Shown in pieces: positions 45,395 through 53,991 of a stretch of 64,000 nt of DNA. A program made the translations under genes and the position numbers. The number at the start of each line of letters is the position of its first letter. The stretch's first letter is position 1. This DNA comes from Aeromicrobium sp. Leaf350. GTDB lineage: Bacteria > Actinomycetota > Actinomycetes > Propionibacteriales > Nocardioidaceae. The notes below the pieces were generated by a model. That model had not been told where the DNA came from. It made no database searches and saw nothing but the letters and a program-made list of their open reading frames with translations. The stretch lies in assembly GCF_916858655.1 (NCBI RefSeq), contig NZ_CAKASL010000002.1, positions 434,001 through 498,000 of the forward strand. Direction: 5' to 3'.

Positions 45395-46327
45395 TCACTC
45401 GAGCGCGAGCTCGGGGATGCTGGCATCCCAGTAGTTGCAGTCGTCGATCGGTGCGTCGGCCTCGCTGCAGGATCCGACCGGGCTGCCCGGGGTCGGTCGA
45501 CCCGAGGCGTTCCACTCGTTGAACGTCAGGATCTTCTTGTAGTCGAAGTTGCCGTTGTAGTACACGAGTCGCGCGTCGGCCGGGTTCTCCTGGCGGTAGA
45601 CGCTGTAGCTCGCCGGGTTGTCACCCGGGAGGTGGGCGACGACCTGGGGGGTCGGCGAACCGATGGACTGGTACTCCTGGAGGGTCAGCTGGTCTCCGTA
45701 GCCGTTGTAGTCGATGAAGATGGCGCCGGAGGAGTCCCAGGAGAGGCGCTTGATCTCGGCCGTGAGCTCCACCGGTCCGCGGAAGCCGGTCGCAGCCCAC
45801 TCGTTGAACGTGAGCTTGTGGGCCGGGATCGAGGCGAGGATCTCCTCCTCGCTCTCCTCACCGTAGATCGAGGTGTCCTCCTCGAGGAACAGCTCGGACG
45901 AGCCGCTGAACTTGAAGATCTCCGAGCCCTTGATGTAGCCGGCGTTGCGCGGGGCCGGTGAACCGGCGGCCTGCCACTGCTGGAGCGTCAGCGGGTCCCA
46001 CAGCCACGACTCGGGGTTGGAGCCGAAGAACGTGACGCCGTAGAGCTTCTGCGACCAGGGGTACTTGACGTAGTCCGTGGGCGCGGGCTTGAAGCTCTTG
46101 TCCTCGAGGGCGCTGTACTCCTCGAAGGTGAGGGCATGGGTGTAGCCGCCACCGTCGAAGTTCTCGACCTGCCAGATCTCTCCGGTGTAGGCGACCCGGT
46201 ACAAGCCGTCGGGGATGTACTGCCCCGACGTCTCGAGGGCTCGCGGGTCCTGGGGCTCGAGTGCCTGAGCCGGGGACGCCAAGGCCGCCAGCATCAAGCC
46301 CGCGGCCACGAGTGCAAGTTTTCTCAT
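45395..46327 (-). CDS. Secreted five-repeat protein, copy A
   Basis: A 310-residue protein with a signal peptide (MRKLALVAAGLMLAALAS, likely cut after AQA at ~22). The mature part consists of about five imperfect repeats of 45-55 residues. Each ends in a signature like LTFNEWxxxGxPxP and starts with an aromatic strand (KLYGVTFFGS, EIFKFSGSSELF, KRLSWDSSGAIF). No catalytic motif is seen. It is paralogous to the protein at 46877 unit by unit. Start ATG 46327; a CRP-like site lies 58 bp upstream. Repeat number and length suggest a five-bladed propeller (lectin-like), which is inference. The C-terminus has two cysteines and an acidic tail. Confidence 0.8.
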   Translation of the reverse strand: MRKLALVAAGLMLAALASPAQALEPQDPRALETSGQYIPDGLYRVAYTGEIWQVENFDGGGYTHALTFEEYSALEDKSFKPAPTDYVKYPWSQKLYGVTFFGSNPESWLWDPLTLQQWQAAGSPAPRNAGYIKGSEIFKFSGSSELFLEEDTSIYGEESEEEILASIPAHKLTFNEWAATGFRGPVELTAEIKRLSWDSSGAIFIDYNGYGDQLTLQEYQSIGSPTPQVVAHLPGDNPASYSVYRQENPADARLVYYNGNFDYKKILTFNEWNASGRPTPGSPVGSCSEADAPIDDCNYWDASIPELALE

Positions 46328-46384
46328 CTGCTGCACCTGTCCTTGTAAGGGAGTTGACGGTCCAGGCGGGCCGCCGATTCTCAC

Positions 46385-46400
46385 CGTGACATGGATCACA
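46385..46400. promoter_or_regulatory. CRP/GlxR-type operator upstream of secreted repeat protein
   Basis: CGTGA-CATGGA-TCACA matches the TGTGA-N6-TCACA consensus in 9 of 10 outer bases. It lies 58 bp upstream of the secreted-protein start, in a 259-bp gene-free interval (46328-46586) that otherwise holds only the hairpin at 46539-46570. Confidence 0.55.
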
Positions 46401-46538
46401 CGCGCGTGCCCCGCAATCAGGAACGCAGGCGTCCTGTCGGCCATACATGGCTCAAAGATCACTCGGAGGGATCAGTCGTAAATGGTCCTGATGAACCAGT
46501 TTGGCTGGTCCTGGCTGGGTACCGCCGCCTGCACGCAG

Positions 46539-46570
46539 CAGCGGCCCACCCCGTGAGGGATGGGCCGCTG
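46539..46570 (-). terminator. Terminator hairpin after DUF6458 gene
   Basis: CAGCGGCCCA (46539-46548) pairs with TGGGCCGCTG (46561-46570), and an inner CCC/GGG closes a GTGA loop. It is located 16 bp beyond the DUF6458 stop on the minus strand. Confidence 0.7.
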
Positions 46571-46586
46571 TCGCTGGTGCTCGAGC

Positions 46587-46775
46587 TCAGCGCACGGGGG
46601 GCTCGCGGTCGCGGCGCTGGCCGTTGACGATCAACGAGATGATCAGGCCGAGCGCGCCCACGGCGATGAGGATGTAGCCGACCATCGTGAGGTCGACCGC
46701 GTCGATGGAATCGCGGACGGCGAACGCGAGAATCGCGCCGACCGCGAGCAGGAACAGGGATCCGCCGATCTGCAT
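46587..46775 (-). CDS. DUF6458-like small membrane protein
   Basis: A 62-residue protein with two hydrophobic helices (about 5-20 and 30-50: SLFLLAVGAILAFAV and MVGYILIAVGALGLIISLIV) and a basic tail. This is the hallmark of the actinobacterial DUF6458 family, of unknown function. ATG 46775 follows GGAGG at good spacing. It sits between the two paralogous secreted-repeat genes on the same strand, but gaps of 101 bp on the upstream side and 259 bp on the downstream side suggest separate transcription. Confidence 0.8.
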   Translation of the reverse strand: MQIGGSLFLLAVGAILAFAVRDSIDAVDLTMVGYILIAVGALGLIISLIVNGQRRDREPPVR

Positions 46776-46876
46776 GATGCCTCCAGGGGGAACGGGCCGC
46801 GCGAGCGCGGCGGGGGACCGGACCTCCTGACGATGGCACGCGCGGCCCGACCGCGCACGTCGGCAGCGTCCCCGGG

Positions 46877-47701
46877 TCAGTGGTAGTAGTCAGCCGGGGG
46901 CGGGGAGCCCAGCGCCTTCCACTCCGCGAAGGTCAGCACCTTGCTGTAGTCCATGGCGTTGTTGATGTAGCTCAGCGTGGGGTCGGACGGCGAGGTGCGG
47001 TAGACGTTGAAGTGGGGCGCGACGTCGCCGGTGCCGCGCAGGTAGGACTGCGGCGTCGGGAACCCGAGCTGTCGCCAGCTCGCGTACGTGAGCGGATGGA
47101 TGGGGTAGACGTCGGCGTCGAAGTCGTCGAACAGCAAGGTGCCGCTGGAGTCCCACGACAGGCGGAAGACGTCGCCGAGCATGGCTTCCGGCGGCACGTT
47201 CGGTGAACCGGCCGCCTGCCACTCCGCGAAGGTCAGCCGATGGCCCGGCAGGTCTGCGGCCTCGGAGACGAAGAGCTCGGTCGTGCCGTTGAAGCGGTAG
47301 TAGGTGGACCCGGCGATGAAACCCGCCGCGCGTGGCTTCGGCTTGCCGACGACCGACCACTGCGCGGCCGTGAGGTGGTCCCACAGCCACTGCGTGCCGT
47401 GCGACCCGAAGTAGGTGACGCCGTAGATGCGGTCGGACCACGGGTACTTCACGTAGTCGGTCTGGGCGGGGATCGGGGCCGGCTGGCCCGCGGAGACCCA
47501 CTGCGGATAGGTCAGGGCGTAGGCCTGCTCGGCGCCGGGCTCGACGCGCCAGATCTCGCCGGAGTAGGCCACGCCGTAGTAGCCGGGTGCCTTCCAGCCG
47601 GGGTAGTCGGAGTAGAGCGTGCGGGACGGAGCGGCCGCGCCCGGCGCTCCGGTCGCGAGCACCATCAGCAGGGCGATGATCACGGCAGACGTCTTCTTCA
47701 T
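46877..47701 (-). CDS. Secreted five-repeat protein, copy B
   Basis: A 274-residue protein with a signal peptide (MKKTSAVIIALLMVLATG, cut near AAA at ~24). Five repeats of about 50 residues follow, ending ALTYPQWVSAGQPAP, LTAAQWSVVGKPKP, LTFAEWQAAGSP, LTYASWRQLGFPTP and LTFAEWKALGSPPP. Units align one to one with copy A; unit 2 is most conserved (DYVKYPWS-x2-IYGVTYFGS). There are no cysteines in the repeats and no catalytic motif. ATG 47701 follows GAGGAGG. Function unknown; a carbohydrate- or wall-binding role is plausible from secretion and repeat style. Confidence 0.8.
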   Translation of the reverse strand: MKKTSAVIIALLMVLATGAPGAAAPSRTLYSDYPGWKAPGYYGVAYSGEIWRVEPGAEQAYALTYPQWVSAGQPAPIPAQTDYVKYPWSDRIYGVTYFGSHGTQWLWDHLTAAQWSVVGKPKPRAAGFIAGSTYYRFNGTTELFVSEAADLPGHRLTFAEWQAAGSPNVPPEAMLGDVFRLSWDSSGTLLFDDFDADVYPIHPLTYASWRQLGFPTPQSYLRGTGDVAPHFNVYRTSPSDPTLSYINNAMDYSKVLTFAEWKALGSPPPADYYH

Positions 47702-47805
47702 GAGGCCTCCTCTCACGGGACGGCACCACTGCCGTCGGCTCACTATGAGCGCGGCCGCTGCGGCGCGGGAGACATCGTGCGAGCTTGCGGGAAAACCCCA
47801 CCGGG

Positions 47806-49029
47806 TCACTCCTGCTGCCTCGGTCTCGGTGCCGATGAGACGTACTGGTGCCCCGTGGGGGTGGTCCAGGTGATCTCGCCATCCGTTCCGGGAGCGGCTG
47901 TCCAGCCGGGGAGCCCCTTGAGCTGGTTGGAGAGCGTGCAGACGGCCTGCCCGTTGGCCTGGGTGGTGGGTCCGCCTCGACTGTGAGCCTGGATGTGGTC
48001 GATCTCTCTCGAACGACATTCGCAACCCGGCTGTCGGCAGCGGTGGTGGTCGCGGGTGTGGATCCACTTCGCCAGCAGGCCGGTGAAGCAGCGTCTTCTC
48101 GTGTCGAGGCCGACCAGGGTGCCGGTGGGGTCGGTGAACAGGCGCCGGAACCACGCCTGGCCGGCCTGGTCGACGAGCTCGGCCGCCAGATGCGGGGTGA
48201 TCGGGCCGTGGCCGGCGATCTCGGCCGCGACCGGCTGGCCGCCGATGGCCTTGATCGGCATCAGGATGTCCAGGTGGACATCGGGGCCGTCGAGGACGAC
48301 CTGACCGGTGGCGCGCTCGAACAGGCTGTTGAGCATGATCTGACCCCGATCACGCGGATCGCCCTTGGCCCGCAGCGTGTCGGCATGCTTCTGCAGCGAG
48401 TCGCGGATCAGCAGCAGCTGCTCGGCCGGCCCCCGCGCGATGAGCGTGCCCATGCCGTGCGCCTCACCGACGTAGGTCACGTACTGGTTCTTGCGTTCCT
48501 GCTTCTCCCGCTCGATGGCGGCCTCCATGTCGATCGTGACCACGAACGAGCGCGTCAGCTCGGCCGCCCTCCGAGGCGTCAGGCCGGGCAGGTGCTCGGC
48601 GATCGCCGCATCCAGGTCACCGGCGGCTGCCGGGTCGAGCGTGTCGGACTCGCGCACGATCGCGCGCATCGTGGCCTCGCTGATGACCCCGTTGGTCAGG
48701 GCCGTGCGGACGTTGACCATCGGCCGCAGCCCCAGGGCCACGTTCAGCAGCGCGATCCCCGAGCTGGGGGACATGCCGCGGGACATCGCGACCTCGGCCG
48801 CGACCGAGACGAACGGATCACCCATCCCGAACGGCGTCGCACTGCGGCGCTCGGCCAGCAGCAGCGCGGTCTGCTCGGCCAGCATGGCCTGCGCCGCACG
48901 CACCAGACGCTCCAGAGCGGCGATCGCGTCGATCCGCTTGCCACCCATCACGTCGACCGGATCGGCCATCGACAGGTCCGTGCCCGCCACGGCGGCGAGC
49001 ACCTCCGCCGGTGCCAGGTCCTCGAACAT
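47806..49029 (-). CDS. HNH endonuclease/DUF222 (13E12-type) protein
   Basis: A 407-residue protein. Residues ~10-290 form the alpha-helical DUF222 domain (13E12 repeat family of mycobacteria). The C-terminal part has an HNH motif: CRQPGCECRSREIDHIQAHSRGG, truncated here to its key CRxxGC...DH elements, then LCTLSNQLKG in the position of the Asn-His. These genes are often multicopy and mobile-looking in actinobacteria, but no terminal repeats or partner genes are visible here. Start ATG 49029; upstream open codons to 49275 are antisense/low complexity. The DNA-cleaving role is by family only. Confidence 0.85.
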   Translation of the reverse strand: MFEDLAPAEVLAAVAGTDLSMADPVDVMGGKRIDAIAALERLVRAAQAMLAEQTALLLAERRSATPFGMGDPFVSVAAEVAMSRGMSPSSGIALLNVALGLRPMVNVRTALTNGVISEATMRAIVRESDTLDPAAAGDLDAAIAEHLPGLTPRRAAELTRSFVVTIDMEAAIEREKQERKNQYVTYVGEAHGMGTLIARGPAEQLLLIRDSLQKHADTLRAKGDPRDRGQIMLNSLFERATGQVVLDGPDVHLDILMPIKAIGGQPVAAEIAGHGPITPHLAAELVDQAGQAWFRRLFTDPTGTLVGLDTRRRCFTGLLAKWIHTRDHHRCRQPGCECRSREIDHIQAHSRGGPTTQANGQAVCTLSNQLKGLPGWTAAPGTDGEITWTTPTGHQYVSSAPRPRQQE

Positions 49030-49113
49030 GAGACCAGCCAACCCGCCCCCACCGACACCCGCCCCCGGCCACGAAGAGCCCTGGGGACAACCGGGGAGAA
49101 CCGTCAGGAGACG

Positions 49114-49150
49114 ACGAACGCCCCGGCCGAGCGAGGGCCGGGGCGTTCGT
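49114..49150 (-). terminator. Terminator hairpin after DUF7455 gene
   Basis: ACGAACGCCCCGGCC (49114-49128) and its exact complement (49136-49150) form a 15-bp stem with a 7-nt loop. It lies 24 bp beyond the stop of the minus-strand zinc-ribbon gene. Confidence 0.8.
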
Positions 49151-49174
49151 GGGTGTCTGGGAGTGCGGTCTGTC

Positions 49175-49402
49175 TCAGACCTCTGCGTCGGTGCCCGCCG
49201 CAGGAGTCGAGGCGAGCTGTCCGGACTCGTCGTGGATGGAGGCGGCGACGTCGCGCAGCTTGTCCTCGTACGCACGCGCGTGGTGGGCGCAGAACAGCAG
49301 CTCGAGCCCGCTCGAGAGCTCGACTCGGACGTAGGCCTGGGCGCCGCAGCGATCGCAGCGGTCGGTCGCGTTCAACGCGGGGCGTTCAGCTAGAGCCGTC
49401 AC
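49175..49402 (-). CDS. DUF7455-like zinc-ribbon protein
   Basis: A 75-residue protein with CDRCGAQAYVRVEL and, about 20 residues later, FCAHHARAYED. The two Cys pairs and His suggest one zinc site. The family is small, conserved in actinobacteria and commonly found next to the topoisomerase subunit gene; its function is unknown. GTG 49402 has AAGGAAAG about 8 nt upstream. Divergent from parE. Confidence 0.8.
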   Translation of the reverse strand: MTALAERPALNATDRCDRCGAQAYVRVELSSGLELLFCAHHARAYEDKLRDVAASIHDESGQLASTPAAGTDAEV

Positions 49403-49628
49403 GGTGACCTACTTTCCTTCGGGGGGAATTGCCTTCAGTGCCACCAACATCCAATCACGAGGCGGTATTCCTCGCCGGTCTTGGTGACGTACCTCATTGA
49501 TACTGCCTGATCACGACAAGACTGCGGCAGCCACGCGCGAACGCGTGTCACAACCACGTGACATTCTTCCGCGCGGATACGCTGACGATCAGCCACGACC
49601 GCCACGTGGGACGACGAGGAGACCCGAC

Positions 49629-51641
49629 ATCAGCACGTACGACGCCCGCAACCTGCTCGTCCTCGAGGGCCTCGAGGCCGTCCGCAAGCGGCCCGGCATG
49701 TACATCGGGTCCACCGACACCCGCGGTCTCATGCACTGCCTCTGGGAGATCATCGACAACGCGGTCGACGAGGCGCTCGCGGGCTTCGGCGACAAGATCA
49801 ACGTGATCCTGCACGCCGACGGCTCCGTCGAGGTCCACGACAACGCGCGAGGCATCCCCGTCGACATCGAGCCGAAGACCGGTCTCACCGGCGTCGAGGT
49901 CGTGTTCACCAAGCTGCACGCCGGCGGCAAATTCGGCGGCGGTGCGTACAACGCGTCCGGCGGCCTCCACGGCGTGGGTGCGGCCGTCGTCAACGCGCTC
50001 TCCGAGCGGCTCGACGTCGAGGTCGACAAGGGCGGTGCCACGTGGGCGCTGACCTTCCGGCGCGGAGCACCCGACGGTGAGCTCGCCAAGGTGGCCAAGG
50101 TCGCGAAGGCCCGCACCGGCACCCGGGTCCGCTACTGGGCCGACCCGCAGATCTTCATCAAGGGCGCCAAGTTCTCCTACGAGGACCTCACGCGCCGCGC
50201 GCGGCAGACGGCCTTCCTGGTGCCGGGGCTCGAGATCGCGATCCGCGACGAGCGCACCGACGAGGTCGTGGAGGAGTCGTTCAAGCACGAGGGCGGCATC
50301 GCCGAGTTCGTCGAGTACCTGGCCCCCGACGAGCCCGTCACGGGCGTCGTGCGGCTGCAGGGGGAGGGCACCTTCACCGAGACCGTCCCCATGCTGGACG
50401 GCAAGGGCCACATGACGCCGCAGGACGTCGACCGCACGCTCGGGGTCGACGTCGCGCTGCGCTGGGGCACGGGCTACGAGACCGACCTGCGCTCGTTCGT
50501 CAACATCATCGCGACGCCCAAGGGCGGCACGCACGTGCAGGGCTTCGAGCGCGGCATGACCAAGACGTTCAACGAGGTCCTGCGCGGCACACGTCTGCTC
50601 AAGACCGGCGACCCCGACGTCATCAAGGACGACGTGCTCGAGGGCATCTCGGCCGTCGTGACGGTGCGTCTGGCCGAGCCCCAGTTCGAGGGGCAGACCA
50701 AGGAGGTCCTCGGCACGCCTGCGGTCACCCGCATCGTGCAGAAGGTCGTCACCGAGCAGCTGCGCAGCTTCCTCACCACCACGCGCGGCGCCGACAAGGC
50801 GCAGGCCCGGCTCGTGATGGAGAAGGTCGTCGGTGCGTCCCGCACCCGGCTGATGGCGCGTCAGCAGCGCGACACCCAGCGCCGCAAGAACGCGCTGGAG
50901 TCCAGCGCCCTGCCCGCCAAGCTGGCCGACTGCCGCAGCACCGACGTCGAGCGCTCCGAGCTGTTCATCGTGGAGGGCGACTCCGCGCTCGGCACGGCCA
51001 AGAGCGCGCGCGACTCGGCGTTCCAGGCGCTCCTGCCGATCCGGGGCAAGATCCTCAACGTCCAGAAGGCCTCGATCGGCGACATGCTGAAGAACGCCGA
51101 GTGCTCCTCGATCATCCAGGTGGTGGGCGCCGGCTCCGGTCGCACGTTCGATCTCGACGCGGCTCGCTACGGACGCATCATCTTCATGGCCGACGCCGAC
51201 TCCGACGGCGCGCACATCCGCTGCCTGCTCGCCACCCTGTTCTTCCGCTACATGCGTCCGCTCGTCGAGGCGGGCCGGGTGTACTCCGCGGTGCCGCCGC
51301 TGCACCGCATCGAGCTCTCGAGCCCCAAGAAGGGACAGGACAAGTACCGGTACACCTACTCCGACGCCGAGCTGCAGCGAGCCCTCGCGGAGCTGCGCAA
51401 GAAGAACGTGTCGTGGAAGGACCCGGTGCAGCGCTACAAGGGTCTGGGTGAGATGGACGCCGACCAGCTGGCGGAGACCACGATGGAGCCGCGTCACCGC
51501 ACGCTGCGCCGGCTCACGGTCGACGACGCCGAGGAGGCGAGCGACGTCTTCGAGCTGCTGATGGGCTCGGAGGTGGCGCCGCGCAAGGACTTCATCGTCG
51601 CCGGCGCCTACGAGCTCGATCCCGACCGCATCGACGCCTGA
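49629..51641 (+). CDS. parE: DNA topoisomerase IV subunit B (ParE/GyrB-like)
   Basis: A type IIA topoisomerase ATPase subunit of about 670 residues. It has the GHKL ATP site (EIIDNAVDEALAG, then GGLHGVGAAVVNAL), the transducer domain, and the TOPRIM domain with EGDSALGTAKSARD and DADSDGAHIRCLL. Homologues begin a few residues before STYDARNLLVLEGLEAVRK. The start is problematic: the best-placed Shine-Dalgarno (GAGGAG, 49616-49621) precedes an ATC codon at 49629, while the nearest usual in-frame starts are GTG 49545 and TTG 49497. I give 49629 as the conserved beginning; GTG 49545 would give 698 residues. It decatenates chromosomes with ParC, not in this window. Confidence 0.93.
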   Translation: MSTYDARNLLVLEGLEAVRKRPGMYIGSTDTRGLMHCLWEIIDNAVDEALAGFGDKINVILHADGSVEVHDNARGIPVDIEPKTGLTGVEVVFTKLHAGGKFGGGAYNASGGLHGVGAAVVNALSERLDVEVDKGGATWALTFRRGAPDGELAKVAKVAKARTGTRVRYWADPQIFIKGAKFSYEDLTRRARQTAFLVPGLEIAIRDERTDEVVEESFKHEGGIAEFVEYLAPDEPVTGVVRLQGEGTFTETVPMLDGKGHMTPQDVDRTLGVDVALRWGTGYETDLRSFVNIIATPKGGTHVQGFERGMTKTFNEVLRGTRLLKTGDPDVIKDDVLEGISAVVTVRLAEPQFEGQTKEVLGTPAVTRIVQKVVTEQLRSFLTTTRGADKAQARLVMEKVVGASRTRLMARQQRDTQRRKNALESSALPAKLADCRSTDVERSELFIVEGDSALGTAKSARDSAFQALLPIRGKILNVQKASIGDMLKNAECSSIIQVVGAGSGRTFDLDAARYGRIIFMADADSDGAHIRCLLATLFFRYMRPLVEAGRVYSAVPPLHRIELSSPKKGQDKYRYTYSDAELQRALAELRKKNVSWKDPVQRYKGLGEMDADQLAETTMEPRHRTLRRLTVDDAEEASDVFELLMGSEVAPRKDFIVAGAYELDPDRIDA

Positions 51642-51651
51642 ACGGCAGCAG

Positions 51652-52995
51652 TCACCGCGAGCGAGACCGCCTCGACGCCTCGGTCGCCACCGCGAACGCG
51701 TCGTCGCGGCCCAGGTGCAGGCCGGCCACGTCGACCGGGCCGTCGGGGCTGTGCACCGACACCGACGCCACGCCGAGGCGTCGCTGCAGCGGACCCTGCT
51801 CGACCGCGACGGACTGGTTCTTGCGGTGCGGCACGATGCTGGTGCGCCGCGTGACCCATCCCGTGCTCGAGACCATCGCGACGTCGTCGGCGCCGATCCA
51901 GCGGAAGCGACGGCCGATCGGGGCGAAGACCCAGCCCGAGCGCGGCGGCGTGTGGCGCTCGTCGAGCTGCTCGACAGCGCCCGGCACCAGCAGGTCGACC
52001 ACCAGACGGGCGAGCTCCGGGTCCGCGATGGGCAGCACCGTGGCGGCCTTGTCCTGCTCACCGGACTCGCCCTGCCCACCGGCACCGGCCACGGCCACCA
52101 GCACCTGGCGCCAGCCGAGCTGGCGCCACACCAGCGGCTCGACCACCGCGACGCCCTGCACGCGGTCGAACGGGATCGTCTCGGACGTCCGAGTGAACAG
52201 GCCGCGCTCGACCCGCAGCCCGTGCGGCACCCGGCTCAGGCGGTAGCCCCACTGGTCGAGCACCCGACTGCCGACGATCTGCACCGCCCAGCCACCGGCA
52301 CCGAGCAGACCACCGAAGAACGCGAGCGGCTCCGCGAACCAGATGGACGCGGCGACCGCGAGCACGGCTGCGGTCACGGCGGCGAGCAGGTCGAGCGACA
52401 GCAGCGTGCCGATCACGACCCGCGAGGGCGGCACCTCGGCGACGACCTCGAGCGGGGGAGCGAGCGCATCGGGCGGAGGTGCCACGTCTCCCGACGACTC
52501 CTCCGGGGTGCCGGTCGCCCTCGCGTGCGCCCGCCGCACGAGGAGGGCGCGCAGCTCCTGGGCCTCGGTGAGCCTCAGGTACCGCACGGCGGTCCGCGAC
52601 TCGGAGCCGCCGGCCGAGTCCAGCCGCAGCTCGGCGAGCCCGAAGAGACGCGCCACGAAGGGTTCGTGGATGTCGACCGACTGCAGCCGCTCGAACGGCA
52701 CCCGACGCGACTTCTTCCACAGCATGCCGCTGTCGACCTTGACCTCGGCGTCATTGATCACGAACAGCGTGAACCGCCAGCTGATCCAGCCGATGATGCT
52801 ACCCACCACGACACCGCCCACGGCGGCGACCGGCAGCGCGATCAGGCCCCACGACTCGAACCCGCCACCCTGGACGAGCGAGCTCACGAGCCCCACGATG
52901 GCCGCTGCCGACCAGCCGAGGCCCAGCACGACCGACGTCAGGGGGTGGGTGCGGCGCCCCGCATCGAGGGGAGCGACCTCAGAGCCCGGCGCCAC
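51652..52995 (-). CDS. Bacterial PH-domain membrane protein (YdbT-like)
   Basis: A 447-residue membrane protein with two pairs of helices (residues ~18-75 and ~190-240) and three copies of the bPH_2 (DUF304) fold, each with the signature GxxxRRTxxxPxxRxQSV-like (WKKSRRVPFERLQSVDI, TSETIPFDRVQGV, TRRTSIVPHRKNQSVAV). In Bacillus YdbS-YdbT pairs affect stress/bacteriocin resistance. Starts at GTG 52995, overlapping the end of the smaller PH gene by 17 bp. Convergent with parE, 10 bp apart. Confidence 0.88.
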   Translation of the reverse strand: MAPGSEVAPLDAGRRTHPLTSVVLGLGWSAAAIVGLVSSLVQGGGFESWGLIALPVAAVGGVVVGSIIGWISWRFTLFVINDAEVKVDSGMLWKKSRRVPFERLQSVDIHEPFVARLFGLAELRLDSAGGSESRTAVRYLRLTEAQELRALLVRRAHARATGTPEESSGDVAPPPDALAPPLEVVAEVPPSRVVIGTLLSLDLLAAVTAAVLAVAASIWFAEPLAFFGGLLGAGGWAVQIVGSRVLDQWGYRLSRVPHGLRVERGLFTRTSETIPFDRVQGVAVVEPLVWRQLGWRQVLVAVAGAGGQGESGEQDKAATVLPIADPELARLVVDLLVPGAVEQLDERHTPPRSGWVFAPIGRRFRWIGADDVAMVSSTGWVTRRTSIVPHRKNQSVAVEQGPLQRRLGVASVSVHSPDGPVDVAGLHLGRDDAFAVATEASRRSRSR

Positions 52996-53482
52996 GGGAC
53001 TCCCCGAGCTCGGTCAGCCGGAGCCGCAGCCGCAGGGCCTCGTCGTGGGGGACGCCCGGGATCGTCGATGCCGTCTTGGTGCTCGCGGTGTGCAGGCTCA
53101 GGCTCGCGAACCCGAACCGCCGCGCGAGCGGGCCCTGCTGCAGGTCGACGAACTGCATGCGGCCGTACGGCACCGACACGACGCGCCGGAACATCAGCCC
53201 ACGCCGCACCACGAGCTCCTCCTCCTGCTCGCGGTAGCCCCACGAACGCTGGTTCCGCGGCGCCCACCAGGCGAGCCACCCCAGGACGAGCAGACCCAGG
53301 ACCACCGGCAGGCCGACCCACCACGGCGGCAGTGTCGTGGTCGCGGCGATGATGCCGAGCAGGGCCGCGACCACGACCACCGCCACGAGCGTCGTGACCG
53401 AGCCGATCAGGAGACGGGCCGTGGCGAGCCGGGGTGAGACGGGTGACCAGCCCGGCTCGCCGGGATCGAAGGGATCAGCCAT
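52979..53482 (-). CDS. Bacterial PH-domain membrane protein (YdbS-like)
   Basis: A 167-residue protein with two helices (~28-50 and 55-75) followed by a single bPH_2 domain (WGYREQEEELVVRRGLMFRR, then VPYGRMQFVDLQQG). It is the small partner of the three-PH protein encoded immediately downstream, which starts within its last 17 bases. ATG 53482 is chosen; the TTG three codons further upstream is rejected. Likely a membrane complex of unknown role. Confidence 0.86.
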   Translation of the reverse strand: MADPFDPGEPGWSPVSPRLATARLLIGSVTTLVAVVVVAALLGIIAATTTLPPWWVGLPVVLGLLVLGWLAWWAPRNQRSWGYREQEEELVVRRGLMFRRVVSVPYGRMQFVDLQQGPLARRFGFASLSLHTASTKTASTIPGVPHDEALRLRLRLTELGESRGAGL

Positions 53483-53714
53483 GGTGCCCAACCTACGCGC
53501 ACGAGAGCCGTCGTCCCGGGGCGCGCGGGTCCTCGAGGTTTGACGGACGCCGAGGCGCGGTGGGACACTCGGAGACGCAGGAATTCATCTTCCGGCCCCG
53601 CGGGCGCCCACCGGCGCTCCCCTCGCTCCGGCACCGTCGTCATCACGCGGCGCAGTCGTGCGGCGATCGCTGGTTCACCTCACTCGTGTTCATCAGAAAG
53701 CGTGGATGATCTCC

Positions 53715-53915
53715 ATGGCCAAGGCACTCATGGGTCACCTCGGCGGCCCGACGCCCGCCCAGCTTCACCAGACGGCGCTGCTCAAGCGCCGCGTCGCCGA
53801 CCTCGAGGCCGAGGTCCTGCGCCTCAAGATCGAGAACGACGGCCTGCTCAAGGCCCTGCACGACCAGGTCGACGCCGTGACCACGGCCGACCTGCTCGAG
53901 CCGGTCTCTCACTGA
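53715..53915 (+). CDS. Small conserved coiled-coil protein upstream of smc
   Basis: A 66-residue protein: a short conserved N-terminus MAKALMGHLGGP, then a heptad-rich helix (LLKRRVADLEAEVLRLKIEN) likely to dimerise. Similar short leucine-heptad proteins are common in actinobacteria; the function is unknown. The ATG at 53706 is an alternative start with AGAAAG before it. It lies 76 bp ahead of smc on the same strand. The 232 bases upstream (53483-53714) hold no other gene I can support. Confidence 0.7.
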   Translation: MAKALMGHLGGPTPAQLHQTALLKRRVADLEAEVLRLKIENDGLLKALHDQVDAVTTADLLEPVSH

Positions 53916-53991
53916 GAGCCCGACCCGCACTAGGGTGGCTCCCACCCGTTCGACCGGTCCCGGTCGACCCTGACGTGACCCTGGAGCCGCT

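Noticed and set aside
46840..46856. GCGCGG/CCGCGC hairpin after secreted repeat gene B as a terminator
   Set aside because: Only a 6-bp stem in GC-rich DNA; too weak to call.
47806..49029. DUF222/HNH gene as part of a mobile element
   Set aside because: No terminal inverted repeats, target duplication, integrase or composition break around it; this family also occurs as ordinary chromosomal genes.
53483..53491. TTG start three codons upstream of the small PH-domain gene
   Set aside because: ATG 53482 is a better codon and homologues do not need the extra residues.
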